64,000 bases of DNA. It comes from Pycnopodia helianthoides (Eukaryota > Echinodermata > Asteroidea > Forcipulatida > Asteriidae). Positions 11,266 through 23,489 of the stretch are shown piece by piece; position 1 is the stretch's first letter; each line of letters begins with the position of its first letter. The notes under the pieces were generated by a model that searched no databases, was not told where the DNA came from, and saw only the letters and a list, made by a program, of their open reading frames with translations. Made by a program: the position numbers and the translations under genes. Where the stretch lies: positions 15,451,757 through 15,515,756 of the forward strand of contig CM063251.1 in NCBI GenBank assembly GCA_032158295.1, written 5' to 3'.

Positions 11266-11403
11266 GCAGGCCGTGTCCAAATGAATGACTTCGGCAGTGG
11301 CTACAGCTGGAAGGCCAAAACTCCTTTTCATTGCAGCCATCAGCCATAGCCGTAGCCGCTTGATTCGGGCGCGGCCGTAGACTTTTATCACAGTTCGGCC
11401 ATC
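11266..11403. mobile_element. Hairpin element, family D
   Basis: ctgtagac/gtctac arms with gctacggc-type repeats in inverted orientation (gtgataaaagtctacagc against gccgtagacttttatcac) make a near-complete hairpin. Confidence 0.65.
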
Positions 11404-13284
11404 TTGTTTTTCTCCCATTCAAATCAATGTATTCAAACTGAGGCTTGATGGGAAAAAAGTCTGGTACCCCTTTGGGGATAACAAGAATTAGCATCCCTCT
11501 TTACTACTCAGAGGGGGGAACATGACAAACAAGGTTGCAGCGTGATAAATATCTATTCATCGTTCTCTAGTAGCAAGAAGGCTTCTTTCGCCAGGGTTAG
11601 GCTTAAAATAAAATAGAAATAGGAAAACAAATGATTTATGAATAAACATGTTAATAATGTTAAAAGAAAATGGATCAGTGATAAAGAGTTTTTACTGAAA
11701 TCAACAACAACTCAAACATCTTTAATACACTCATCTGGTTCCCGGTTTACTCAGGGCAACCAGTTAAAAAAAGAGCTGCTAACGGCAGCCTGAGAAGCAG
11801 GATACTCCACGGGGCAGAATCCCATGGTAAGCAGCACAATGAAATCGACCATAGTCTTTTCTCTCTATTTCAACATACACTGTACATTAAAAAGCACAGC
11901 TACAGTATGTCTGATTGAACATCTTTGGCTAAGGCTCTGGCATCTGTGGTGTGTGGCCCAGCCATAAAAATCACTCAAAATTTGGGAACAATTATGGAAT
12001 TTGGACCAACCACAAGTCAGAAAATGCAACCCTGCATGTACATCTTTGAAATGTGTCAGACTCAATATGAGAAGCACATCCTAAAAGTCATCGATTGTGA
12101 TGTAAATACACTCATTCAATGTCATTTTACTGTGAGTAATTTTTGGGGATGATTTGCATTAAACAGTGGGAGGTTTTTTTTCCAACAATAGTGCTGCTGT
12201 TTACGCACTGTGGACAACCAGTTCGCTTCACTTCAAACAGTTTTCACCGCAGCCCTAAAGAACAACTGTCAGCTGGACTAATAGGTCTGTATTGCGGCAT
12301 ATTTAAACAGTGTCAAGAAACAACAAAAATAACGTTCAGTCGAGATGATCCCGAAGGGAACGATGTCGCCATCCCACGAAATCCATACAAACAATCCTGA
12401 GCAAGCCGACCTACATCCTAAGGAGGTCACAGCGCACTCCTCTTTCGGATAACAGGGGCACCGAGGAGGATGCGCCCCGCCTATGTCCTGGGTTCCTACC
12501 CTGGGAGTTACGTGCGCGTACATGTAAGCATTCCTCCCTTGTCTTCCCCCAGGAAGCTCCCCTAATGTAGGGAGGGGAAGTCCACTAATTGAGGACAAAT
12601 GGAGCGGCTACACTTGGCACTTGATGAAGCTGATATGAGGGAAGATGAAAAGTCAGACGAGAGTGGGTGGGGGGGGGAGGTGGGGGACTGTTGATGTAGC
12701 GAGGGACCCCTTTTTAATAATGACTGTATGGGGGAGGGATAGGTGTCGCTGTCAGCAGCCCAGTAAATTTGCTGGCATGAGAGCGTTTTTTGGGTACGAT
12801 GTTTCGTGGGGGAACAAGGGAGGATGGGACAGAAAAGTTACAGTGAGGTCGCTTGTAAAACATTGAGAATACATCAGGAAAACTTCAACAGGTTTATTTG
12901 TTCGAGATATTGCACAAAATGTTTTGTCTTGATAATTTTTTTACAAACAAAACCATATGTTTGAATAATTCACAATGCACTAATTTCAAGCCATCCAAAC
13001 ATTTTCATGTCAATATATCACTCTGAAAATCTCTGCCTTTTTCTTCTTTATTCAAGGAATTTCTTGTACTCTTTAATTAAGCGATATCAGACTTATTTTT
13101 TTTCCTAATTGACGCAAATGTACTAAGAAGAGGAGAGGTTCAAGCTGAGGTAACATTTCCGAGATTGTCAAATGGCAATCAGTTATAATTGATGGGTTAT
13201 TTCGTATCCACCCCCCCCATGTTTTTTCCCAATATCTAGGTGTTTGGGCACTCTGCCCAGAATACCTCCTGTTATTTACTTGCT

Positions 13285-13400
13285 CAATATCAACGCTCTG
13301 CTTACCGCAGAATTCTGCGCTTACGGCCCATAGACTTACAAACTTTACAGGGCACCTTAAGCGCTGAATTCCATGGTAAGCAAAGCCATGAAATTGGACC
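13285..13400. mobile_element. Hairpin MITE, family C variant
   Basis: gctctgcttaccgcagaatt and its complement (aattccatggtaagcaaagc) bracket a short loop. This is the same variant as 3875-3993. Confidence 0.7.
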
Positions 13401-13480
13401 GTGGATTGACAGTAAACTGTGCAAGTTTAATAAATAGCATAATTGGAGATTAAGACAAATGAAGATCTTGACAAACTTAC

Positions 13481-13684
13481 AATGAGGCGGCATCATCCTG
13501 TTGAAATCAGCCATCTGCGAAGTGGAAGGTCCGGGCACGCCAGGGTGCATCCTCTGCCCCATGCCATGCTGTATACTACGCCCCAGCCCCCCATTGCTGG
13601 TCCCCGCCGGGTGGGAGATGTTGTGCTCCACTTGGACGCACTCGCCTCCAAACTCATCCTTAACGAGACGGCCAGGAGGTCCCG
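13481..13684 (-). CDS. SMAD4: SMAD4 coding exon 4, N-terminal linker
   Basis: This exon encodes about residues 156-223: AGPPGRLVKDEFGGECVQVE, then HNISHPAGTSNGGLGRSIQ and the Met/Pro-rich HGMGQRMHPGVPGPSTSQ with DFNRMMPPH. The LVKDEF motif matches the LVKDEY/MVKDEY segment that follows the micro-exon in vertebrate SMAD4. The donor is CATT|GTAAGT, with the exon ending at 13481 (phase 1). The acceptor sequence is AAGTAG, a NAGNAG pair, so the exon may start at 13684 (chosen) or at 13687, which would add one Val. Both keep the frame. At 204 nt it is consistent with its neighbours. Confidence 0.92.
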
Positions 13685-13770
13685 CTACTTTATAAAGAAA
13701 GAGAATGTTTAGTTAATAGAAACTATTTCCTGGACAAGGTTTGGGTTATGAGTTTATATTGGTCAGAAGA

Positions 13771-14158
13771 TTAAAGACACTGGACACCTTTGGTAATTGT
13801 CAAAGACCAGTCTTCTCACTTGGTGTATCTCAACATATGCACAAAATAACAAACCTGTGAAAATTTGAACTTAATTGGTCGTCGAAGTTGAGAGATAATA
13901 ATGGAAGAAAAAACACCCTTGTCACACGAAGTTGTGTGCTTTCAGATGCTTGATTTCGAGACCTCATGCGTGAGGTATCAAAATCAATTCAAATATTTTA
14001 CTGAAAAATTACCTCTTTCTCAAAAACTATGTTACTTCAGAGGGAGCCGTTTCTCACAATGTTTTATACTATCAACAGCTCTCAATTGCTCGTTACCAAG
14101 TAAGTTTTTATGCTAACAATTATTTAGAGTAATTACCAATAGTGTCCAGTGCCTTTAA
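13771..14158 (+). mobile_element. TTAA MITE, family B, complete copy
   Basis: The ends CACTGGACACCTTTGGTAAT and its imperfect complement (TACCAATAGTGTCCAGTG) are flanked by TTAA on each side. Related copies are at 17677-18052 (inverted), 22043-22421, 56255-56640, about 62004-62310 (inverted) and a decayed one near 43037-43280. I recognise this family as common in sea star sequence. Confidence 0.88.
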
Positions 14159-14213
14159 ATTGGTAATGTGTAGACTTTACATCATTTTTCATCAACTACA
14201 CGTTCATTATGAA

Positions 14214-14470
14214 TGAATGGCGATGTTGTGGCCGAGCGGTCAGTCACACCGGACTCAAGCTCTGGTGTTCTGAACAGTAGAGTATGGGTTCGAGTCCTGG
14301 TCTTCACACTTAAGCAAGATAATAACCATTATTGCTTCATCTTCGGACTGGACGTAAAGCTGTAGGTCTCGTGTGTTGTGTAATGCACGTAATGCACATA
14401 AATGAACCCAGTACACTTATCGTTAAGAGAAAGAGTTTCACCCCAATGTTTCTGGCAAGGTTGGTAATTC
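14214..14470 (+). mobile_element. tRNA-derived SINE (Leu/Ser-like head)
   Basis: A box A-like gtggccgagcggtcagt and box B-like gggttcgagtcctgg appear at tRNA spacing, but the arms do not pair as in a working tRNA. An inverted relative sharing the downstream body (agtttcaccccaatgtttct) lies at 51060-51445. Confidence 0.75.
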
Positions 14471-15743
14471 CATGCGCACAACCCACTCTGCCCATGTGAC
14501 CCCTGAGAATGGGCGGTGGTGCAGTACCCATCACAAGACAAGTCCACTGACCTAAATCCATCTGAATTTCCGTCAAAGCCAAGAAATCAAATTTAAATTC
14601 CCCCTTGAAGAACAGTTTCTTAACTCAATTGGCGCAATTGAAATAAGCCCGACATGAGCGTGCACAAAATCAATATTAACCTTCTTTCTTTTTTTCACTG
14701 TTTTCCTCAAAAACAAATTGGATGAAATGTTCACAGGTTAGATGCATTGTGTGCTTAAATATTAAGAAAAAAACAATGGTCATGCAGTTTTCCTTTAACA
14801 ATAGAAGCACATACATTGTACATGTTAGTCACTACATGTATGTGCCAAAATTTGTTTTTTTAAATTTGTTTTTTTTTTTTTTTTATACTGTCCATAATTG
14901 CTTGTAATACACTGACCTCAGAATTTTTTTTTTTTTAGATTTTCCGGTGCTGCGGCTTTAATTCCAGGTGGCTTATAGTCCAAAAATGCGATTCTCTATA
15001 TTTGCCTTTGCTTTTTCGTTTTCTTTTCCTTTTTATACTAATTGTAGTATTTACATATTCATTCATTCATTCATTCATTCATTTTTATTAAAAAACCAAC
15101 TGGCAGCACAAAGCTGAATTATGTGGCATTACAAGGTAAAAATATTGTTAAAAGTTACACAGATAAAGACAAAAAAAGCACCACCGCAGTATGGGGGTAC
15201 ACAAATACACATAAACAAAGATGACAATAAATAGAAATAAAAATTTGATAAATCAATGAAAGGCTATAAAAATGCACAGGGTGTTGTGGGAACCCCCTTA
15301 TACATTGAAACCTCAACTATGGAATAAACCATTAACCTTACCACAACTTCAAGAGTGTTAACATTACAACCTTCCAATGAAATATGTTACATTTCATTGA
15401 CAATCCGTTCACACTTCAACATTCAACCTTTCCAATCAAATATTTGTCGATATAAATGCAATCCGTTTCATACTGCATCACGGATGTCTTCAATCACAAC
15501 AACAATAACAAATGTCGCTCAATCAAACGACTCGCTGACATTGTTTGTGGATATGATCGCTAGTACCACCAGGCTGCACTAGTAGTAGACGATCTACAAC
15601 ACTGTACGTATCGTGCACCACAGTCGGCAAGTAACCTTCCCTGGCTGCAGGGGACACACCGCTGTACCACACACTTCCAAAAACAACATAACCCACATAT
15701 GCAGATAATAAGTTTATTTGACATTGATGAGTCATGAAATGAA

Positions 15744-15776
15744 AGAGAGAGAGAGAGCGAGAGAGAGAGAGAGAGG
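15744..15776. repeat. GA microsatellite
   Basis: Alternating GA with one C interruption. The ATTC repeat at 15055-15083 is a separate simple repeat upstream. Confidence 0.9.
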
Positions 15777-16256
15777 AAGAAATTGGCTGATATAGAAGCA
15801 GGGCGCTGTACACCAGTGGTGTGGCTTGGTACGGAAAATCAATAACTCGGGTTGACAATTACAGTATGTAGGAAATATTGGTTGTACCAATTCCATGCCC
15901 TCTCCGGCTTGATATGAACGCCCTGGAAAAATGCATCATTCTCTCGTGTCCGTGTTTTACAGGAGATAACCTGCTCCTACTTTAATATTATTTGTCAAAT
16001 TGCGTTAAATGCATTCCTTTTTTGTATTCACTGAAGGAGGCTAAGGGCCCAACACTGACCTTTGACCCCTCACCTCCATCAGGGGCCAACCTATTGCAAA
16101 AACAAATTTGTGGACATCTTTGCTTAGGAGTTTAAATGTAGTGCTTCAGATGAATTATACATAATACACATGTGTACACGTTACCACTGCACTTTTCTGT
16201 GGCTCTACATTGACTATGCACAGGATGTGTTCTGGGCAGTGTATAACAGATCAGGT

Positions 16257-16330
16257 CACAATTTCATAGAACTGCTTAAGCACAAAAAGCAGCATTTTCT
16301 GCTTAAGCATCTCTATGAAGATGGGCCCTG
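16257..16330. mobile_element. Short family C hairpin
   Basis: acaatttcatagaactgctt and its complement enclose only a few bases, a minimal version of the family C hairpin. It directly abuts the next copy. Confidence 0.7.
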
Positions 16331-16510
16331 GTCCCAATTTTGTAGAGCTGCTTCGGCAACCAAAAATGTGCTAAGCAAAACTCCTCCGGAAACCAGTCAC
16401 AAACAGTACTTGTGAGTTGCTATAATGCTAGTGTATTTTGGCGGGTAACCTTATTCTGGTTAGCAGGATTGTTCTGTACTTAGCTATTTATTTTGCTCCA
16501 GCAGCTCTTA
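16328..16510. mobile_element. Family C hairpin, diverged
   Basis: cccaattttgtagagctgct at the left and cagcagctct at the right, with aaaccagtcacaaac and ttattctggttagcagg inside as in the 1287 copy. Confidence 0.6.
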
Positions 16511-17676
16511 GAAATGACAGCAGCTTATAAACATCAATTATTGTCAACACAAATTTTGCTGCTATGCAAAAATGAGCTGGATACCATTCACAGATGTGGA
16601 ATAAATAATAGTTGGGCTTGTAAAATAATTATTGGATATTGTGCTGAGCTACATGTACTTCCTGTGTTTGAAAGCATGGGCCAAAATCACAGAGCTACTT
16701 CAGCAGCAAAATATTCAATTGCTGAACAAATTTCTGCTGAGCTCAATTTAGAAGGAAACCAGTCACTTTCTGTGAGTGGAAGTAGGTCACATCTTGTGGC
16801 TGTTCGCGGCCGCTATGGGCATTTTGGTACAAGCCACTTGTGGCTGCTATGGTCCCTAACAGGTTAATATACAAGGGTAGAAAAGACAAATTGAGGTGAG
16901 TCCAATGTTCCACTTTGAGCATCATGTAATAGTTCTGGTTGTCTGATCAGTGCTATAAGGTCGTTAATTGCAGTTTAAAGTCGTTAAGTAAAAAATGCGA
17001 ATAAGTTCGAAGAAATAAATCAAAATCCACAAGTAAGTTTTCTCTTTGAAACTGAATGTTTCTTTTTGCCAAACTAATTCTTGAAGACCACTCTAGATCA
17101 ATAAACTTCATTTACCAGGAGCTCAAAAATATGCAAAAAAACAACTTTATGAAACCCATATAAACTGCACTTTAGCGACCTTATAGTCCTGAGTGGATTG
17201 ACCATCAACAGACCATGGAGGTAATACAGATCCATAGGTGGACATACACTTAGCTATGAAGCATCATGTCCAAGTTCAATGTATTCGTACCGGGTATAAA
17301 CCCGTGCCCAGCCACACTGAGTTTTGTATGCAATTGGAACAACATGGTCGCAAGCGATTCTCAAATTTCCCAATGTTTCATATTGAAAGGTATGTGTACC
17401 TTAACCCTTGGACCCCAGAGCAGATTTAGTTCTGAACTCAATCCAAGATCAATGGTGATGTGTTTAAAGACAAATCACCATGCCCTGGAAAAAAAAGGAG
17501 GGGGGGGGTTGACAGCGGGTAGGGTGTAACATTACAACACTAACATTCTACTGTGACACTATACACTGGGGCCCTGCATGACGCTCAGATTTGGTCTGTA
17601 ATGAAGGTGTGAAAACGCGAGGGGGAGGGAAAAAAACTAGGCCATGGTGTTGAAATGTAAATTCATGTATCTTTAG

Positions 17677-18052
17677 TTAAAGCCAGGGTTTACTTCTGGT
17701 AATTACTCTACAAGTTAATGACCATAAAAAATTAATTGGTAAGGGGGCAGTGAAGAGCTGTTGATAGTATAAAAAAAACATGGAGAGAAACAACTCCTTT
17801 TGAATTAGTGTAGTTTTAGAGAAAGAGGTAATTTTCACCCCAAGTTTGAATCTGAGATTAAGCCTTTCTCAGGCATCTGAAAACACACGATATTATGCAA
17901 CAATGGTGTTATCTCTTTCATTATTTTCTTGCAACTTCGATGACCAACTGAGCCCAAATTTTTACAGGTGTGTTATTTTTCTGCATATGTTGGGATACAC
18001 CAAGTGAGGATACTTGATTTTGAAAAGCTACCAAAGTGTATCCTGCCTTTAA
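17677..18052 (-). mobile_element. TTAA MITE, family B, inverted copy
   Basis: TTAA flanks both ends, and the body is the reverse complement of the 13771 copy, including gagctgttgatagtat and aaagaggtaatttt. The ends are diverged. Confidence 0.8.
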
Positions 18053-19959
18053 ATCAAATGAGAACATCGACTTCATCCAACACCTCCTTCCCTCACCAAC
18101 CAACAACCCCCCCCCCAGAAAAAAAACACACCAAAAAACAACAAACAAACAAACAACCAAACAAACAGACAGAAAATCAGCAACATCAACAGATGGTTGT
18201 GCTTATGAAAATTTTGGTGTACATTTACCTGAGTGAAACTACATGATGTATAAAACCATACATAAACTGGTCTGCAGCAAATGCCACCTTACAGCCAAAT
18301 TTAAAGACAAAATAACCTGAAACAATCATTCAATTTTCAAACCCAAATGTAATAAGTTTTATTCCCCCCCCAAGTGTCACAGTGCCGAGTCTTCGTGCCA
18401 CTTTAACACTAAAATGTATCACTCTGTCATCATCATCAGACAAGTGAAGCAGTTCATGCTAAGACCAGATTCCAGCTCCCAAGGCAAACACCTGCACGTA
18501 CAGAAATACCATGTGTTCCCTGAGTATACATTACAAACACATTTTAAGTAAAATGGTAACGCTTTCTCTTGGAGACCATCAGAGCATACTGATCGAAACG
18601 TTGGGTGCTTAACCACGGTTCTTTCCGGAATCACCACACTTCAGCAAACCTCACTTGGGTGTATTCCCACCATGCAAAAGTTTCAAAATCTAAAAATGGT
18701 GAAAACTATTTTATTTTATTTTGTTGTAATAAAGAAAACACTGGTTTTCCTATAATACTCCTGGGTGAAGAGAAGCAAATTTGATTCGATGTCTTGCAGA
18801 AAGACATGAAGGCCATGTTGTGATCTTACCCAGATGACGTGCTTCTTACATTTTAGAAACTGTGTGTCATTACATTACAAGTGCACTTTTCACGCCGAGA
18901 TCTTCATCTGATCTAAACTCGCCGTACATTGACCACAAGACACAGAGACATAGTTTTTTCTGAATGTTTTTGCGGCGGCATGTTAGAACTTGTTTCCGAA
19001 TTTCAACATATCAAGTCAAGAAAAAACAAACTGATCGGAAAACCAGACGGCTGAAACCTGCCTTTAAAAAGCAAATGTGCGTAACCTTGGAATTGCTGTT
19101 AATCTAACAGTCCTTGATCTCGGTACACAAACATGTACGTAACATCGTCTCTATTATGTTTTCAATGTGCAAGAATCATTAGGCATTTGAGTAGGCAGTG
19201 AAAAAAACAAAAAAACCAGTGAAATCTTTTGGTTATTTAAGCTTGAGTGTAGTGTGTGGAGCGTGACGCGATCACAGCATGGTATCTTGGCTCGGCCCCG
19301 TTTTTTTACGGGTTGAAGGTCCAATGTCCACAGAATTGCAAACCCCAGTTGCAACGGTTTATCCTGTAGTTGGTTACCGCACGTATGGGTTTGCGTATCT
19401 GTGTGTGCATTACAATGTAAGTCTAGACTAAACATGACATCACTACTCGTGACAAGTCTGGTTCCCCATTTTACCCTGCCCAGAATCCATAGAGTTAAAA
19501 ACACACAATGCAGGCTCAGGTTCCCACGTTCTACTCGATGTCACTCGCAAGAAATTTTTGCAATGTCCACATAATAAACCATGCAAGTCTTGCTCATATT
19601 CGAACATTTTTGGGACCACTTTGGTCACACGTCTGTTGCTTTAACGTGTGATGGAAACAAACTCGCACACTTTAACGGGTCCCAAATGTTCGAATACGCA
19701 CAAGATTCGCACGGTCAATTAAACTATGCTGCATGCACCAGGCAGGAACTGTGATTTTACCTGAGACATTCGTCAGAAGAAAAAAACGCGTAATCAAAAA
19801 TAAAACCACGGTGTTTTGAAATAAAAACAAACATGGAGAAACCACATAAACGTGGAGGTCTCACATGCCTAAATCATGTAGGAAAAATGAGTTCTGATTC
19901 TGCATGATACAAAAATATCATATTCAATCATTAATATCACAAAGTTAACTTATCCTTCA

Positions 19960-20220
19960 AGAACATCAAAGGCTACCCTAGGGCATTTGTTTACGAGGCT
20001 CCTAAATTATGGAATATTCTCCCGCCTTGTATTAGACAATCATCTTCACTTAATGTGAATTCCAAGTTAAAAACCCATTTGTTTGCGATTAATTCCTTCA
20101 ACTGTAGTACTGTAGGGTTTTTTCTTTTCTGCATTTTGTTGTTGTGTTTATTTTTTTGCAATACGCAGTAGAGTATATTCAATTGCGCAATATAAATGTA
20201 TGTTATTATTATTATAAAAA
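19960..20220 (+). mobile_element. Non-LTR retrotransposon fragment, C-terminus and 3' tail
   Basis: The plus strand reads GYPRAFVYEAPKLWNILPPC and then IRQSSSLNVNSKLKTHLF before a TAG at 20169. This is the typical C-terminal pattern of jockey/RTE-like reverse transcriptase proteins (..APKLWN.LP..IR.S.S...FKSKLKTHLF). It is followed by ataaatgtatgttattatta, a repeat-type 3' tail. Only the last 70 residues or so are present, so this is a 5'-truncated dead copy. Confidence 0.8.
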
Positions 20221-20375
20221 GATGGAGGGCAAGACTAGGCCTTTAATTGGTCCTATCCATTCTCAGCTCAGTTTCATCGACTAGAATTGGAGAGAAAATC
20301 ATGACGCTTCACCATGAAAAACCTTGAACTCCCTCCATTTTTTTAAAACTAGGCCACTACGTGTATTAAGCTTAC

Positions 20376-20405
20376 CTGTATGTTGGAGAGTCAAGCCTGA
20401 CAAAT
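20376..20405 (-). CDS. SMAD4: SMAD4 coding exon 3, 30-nt micro-exon
   Basis: With one base from the previous exon, this 30-nt exon encodes DLSGLTLQHT (about residues 146-155), the end of MH1 and start of the linker. Human SMAD4 has a 30-nt exon at the same place (DLSGLTLQ..), so both size and phase (1 in, 1 out) are conserved. The acceptor is cccctgcag at 20407-20406 and the donor is ACAG|GTAAGC. It lies at the edge of a 138-bp tandem duplication that copies its 5' part and its acceptor (see the repeat at 20386-20661). Confidence 0.95.
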
Positions 20406-20661
20406 CTGCAGGGGTTACAAAAAAATAAAGAGGAAGACATGTTAAAAGATTAAATCTGGAACGCTAATCTGTAATTGTTGCCTGAATTCGGAAACAGCTG
20501 AATTAACTGTAAATTAAAAACCAGAGAGTCAAGCCTGACAAATCTGCAGGGGTTCAAAAAATATAAAGAGGAAGACATGTTAAAAGGTTAAATCTGGAAC
20601 GCTAATCTGTAATTGTTGCCTGAATTCGGAAACAGCTGAATTAACTGTAAATTAAAAACCA
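20386..20661. repeat. 138-bp tandem duplication including part of the SMAD4 micro-exon
   Basis: 20386-20523 is repeated almost exactly at 20524-20661. Each copy contains the micro-exon acceptor and the first 20 bases of the exon on the minus strand. The second (upstream in transcription) copy lacks the rest of the exon and its donor, so it is a decoy acceptor. Confidence 0.9.
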
Positions 20662-20689
20662 GGGCATCCAAATAATAATAATAATAATA

Positions 20690-21045
20690 ATACTATGTAC
20701 AGTAGTTCTTATAATACAGCACATTGTACAATAACATATCAATGCGCTTTACATCAGTGCTCTGGTCATTGAGCCAATAACATTCCTGTAATCTTTCTCA
20801 GCTCCCTACCATGCCTACTGGGGAGTACACAGCCCTGGGGTAGCGTGGCGCTCGGAAAGGCTTTTTCAAACCCAATATCAACCTCTACCCTCGCAGTACC
20901 TATTTATACCCCTGGGTGAAGAGAAGCAGTTATACATGTAGTAAAGAATGTTTCTCAAGGACACAAGTGTCATGACCGGGATTCAAACTCACACCCCGAT
21001 GACATAACAACCAGAACTTGAGTCAGATGCACTAGACACGCAAAA
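20690..21045 (-). mobile_element. SINE-like element with tRNA-like head, minus orientation
   Basis: An ATAATA run is followed by a body with caatgcgctttacatcagtg and ctcagctccctaccatgcc. It ends with tgtcatgaccgggattcaaac, the complement of a box B-like region. A similar body and end lie at 34300-34600. Confidence 0.65.
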
Positions 21046-21129
21046 GATGGCCTACTTTTAGAAGATTTCCTTCTTAATCGTTGCGGTACCCGCTGCTAAA
21101 ATATAGGATTCAAACTGCCTCTAACTACC

Positions 21130-21235
21130 GGCCAAACTCGGTGACCTGGTGGTACATGTAAGACATCTGCTCTAGTACGGCAAAGGTTGTGGGTTTGAAT
21201 CCCACCCAAGTGTGGATTTTTTCACAGGACTCGGG
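21130..21235 (+). mobile_element. tRNA-like SINE head
   Basis: The sequence ggtgacctggtggtacatgt then ttgtgggtttgaatcccacc has box A- and box B-like spacing and a clear T-arm, but no matching acceptor stem. A truncated relative is at about 54785-54855. Confidence 0.55.
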
Positions 21236-22042
21236 AAAGTACCGAGTTTACAATTCTTCACACACATTGGTGTATGGGCAAACACAACTAATATTAACTT
21301 TAAAAGTACTTTTTATGAATAAACATGGTGGGGCGTCCAAATATTTCAAAAAGGAGGGTTCAAAAAGAGACACAAGATGTCATCTGGTTAGCACAGAGGC
21401 CACAGAGGCCATGGCCTCCCTTGCCCTGGTCTTGGCCTTGGTGTCCCTTCAAAAATTTCCTATAGACTTCAAGATTTTCCATTGGAAGTGCCCTTTGAAA
21501 AAGGCCTTGCCCTCTCAAAGGTGAAATTCCAGGCCTGCAATGAAAGTGCCCTTTGTAAAATAAAAATGGCCTTGCCCTCTCAAAATGAAATTCCAGGCCT
21601 ACATCCCACCCCCAAATTACTTTAAAATTCAGGAATTGTACATTTAGGCCTACAATGTACAGTGTGTACACACCCTAAAGTAAATCGACTCAAAATCAGA
21701 GCATTCGGCAAGGCCACACCACCATGCCATGTCCAACATTAAAATGTGTCTCATTGCAACATGAATGCGCCCTCGTGATGAACCACTCACATGTGCATTT
21801 TACACATATTGACAGGTGAAGTTGTAAGAGTCCCACGTACAAAGCAAGCTAAAGGATTACTCATTTGTACATGTATGTCATCATGTAGCAATGTGGCAAA
21901 AACATACATCGTATTCTGAGAAGAGTCTACTGGACATCTTATGCAAGCCCTGCCAGGAGCTTCTTTGTGTAAATGTTAACCTCAACTCAAGTGCCAAGAT
22001 ATTGTATATCCTTAAACTTTACTGGTGACATGTAGCTATCTC

Positions 22043-22421
22043 TTAAAGGCAAAGTTTACCATTGGTTATTGGAACTGTTTGATTGTTTTAATCCTTTATA
22101 AATATACTCAATTAAACGAACATGTGTGAAAATTTCATCTCAAAAAGTGGCGGTGTTTTTGAGATATCGCCGAAAATCTGGAACGGTTATGTCCACGCAT
22201 GAAGAATAATCCATAATTGAAAATACACAATCTGAGCAGTTAAGCGTTTCTCAGATTGAAATGTTTTTGAATACCTCTCTCTAAAACAACATTCCTTTGA
22301 AGGATATTTGTTTCTCAAAATGCTATACATAATCAACAGCCGCAGTACTTCTTACCAAGTAGGTTTTTTATGGTCATTCATTTTTGGAGTAATTAGCAAA
22401 GAAGGTATATTCTCCCTTTAA
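22043..22421 (+). mobile_element. TTAA MITE, family B, diverged copy
   Basis: TTAA at both ends, with inverted ends ggcaaagtttaccattggt and agcaaagaaggtatattctc. The body shares aaaatttcat and gagaaacg-type motifs with the other copies. Confidence 0.7.
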
Positions 22422-23383
22422 AAGGAATGTAATATATGCATACTCTTTTCTTTTTGTTTCTTCTTTTTTCTTTTTTCGGAAAAGCAAGTTCATTCCCAAA
22501 CCCTAGTTTTCAAATAAACACAACATACAACCAACCTGTGAAGTTGTCATCAAATTCATGTAATGTTTGTTGAGGGAATGAAAGCAATCAAACCTTCCAG
22601 TTTGGTTTTATTTGGTTTGGGTTTATTATTACCTTTATTGCACAAACATCAAAATACAACCTGGTGCAAAAGGAACTGGCACACAGGCCCACTAAAGGAG
22701 ACCCTTAATGTTTGGATTTGGTATTTTTCTCAAAAGATGACAGCACTTCAGATGGAACCAATTTTGAGGATATTTTGGGTCTGGAAGTTTTGAAACCATT
22801 ACAAACTCACACCAAGTATTTGTTGGCTCCAAGATGAAACAAAACTGTTAATCAACAACAAAATTGCCATACTTGATCTCTACACAAAGTACATTGTAAG
22901 TTGTTCAATGCCAATCCAATCAAAAGAACAAGCATTGTGATTTCACTGTGTCTTGTTTCACTGAGAATAAAACAAGGGAAAGGAACTAGACCGAGCCAGC
23001 CGCCAGCGGCCCCAACAACTGACAGCTGCAGACAACGACTGCCCCGTTGTCGCCATAGATGCTTATTCCAGGAAAGCCTATCTTCCACCTCAGTAAATTT
23101 ATTGTCTGGTTTCAGCCAACAGTTGCCAGCAAATGTCAAGGCTAAGGTTAGACCAGCTGTGGGTTTGGTAAAATGAGTGTACTGGTGTCTCGATACTGTT
23201 CGCTGGTTCTTTGCAGGCTACCACTGGCAGGAGCACGGAAACAAACCCTTAGACCAATACATGTAGCACAATGTACTTAATTGGATGATTGGTGTTTGGT
23301 ACACGTAGTAACATGGTAATAACATGGTAATAACTTAAAAGTAAGAACTTGATTACGATCAGTGAGTTGTTGTTTTGTTTTGT

Positions 23384-23470
23384 ATGCAAGTTTGCCCCAA
23401 ACAAGGTTGAAAGCCACTCATGGTAAGGGGCTACAAGAAGAAAACATTTAAGATGAGAGTAACTCATGGG
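23384..23470. repeat. Dispersed repeat, copy 1
   Basis: gcaagtttgccccaaacaag and ggtaaggggctac are shared with about 30863-30950 in the same orientation. Confidence 0.6.
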
Positions 23471-23489
23471 AGCTGATTGTAGGAAAAAA

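Larger units (their letters stand above)
8373..13480 (-). other. SMAD4 intron 4
   Basis: This 5.1-kb intron has a diverged tandem repeat array at about 8860-10990, a hairpin with telomere-like sequence at 10630-10850, a family D hairpin at 11266-11403 and a family C variant at 13285-13400. Homopolymer C/G runs are at 9009-9022, 11179-11194 and 12669-12684. The remainder (11500-13200) shows nothing I can name. Confidence 0.6.
13685..20375 (-). other. SMAD4 intron 3
   Basis: This 6.7-kb intron carries a complete family B TTAA MITE (13771-14158), a tRNA-derived SINE (14214-14470) and ATTC/GA simple repeats (15055-15083, 15744-15776). It also has two abutting family C hairpins (16257-16330, 16328-16510), an inverted family B MITE (17677-18052) and a non-LTR retrotransposon 3' end (19960-20220). 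About 18100-19900 shows nothing I can name. Confidence 0.6.

Noticed and set aside
14214..14300. tRNA-Leu or tRNA-Ser gene
   Set aside because: The variable region and stems do not fold as a tRNA, and the downstream body is shared with 51060-51445.
15055..15083. CRISPR-like or regulatory array
   Set aside because: Simple ATTC repeat. Direct repeats elsewhere in the window have no regular unique spacers, and the genome is eukaryotic.
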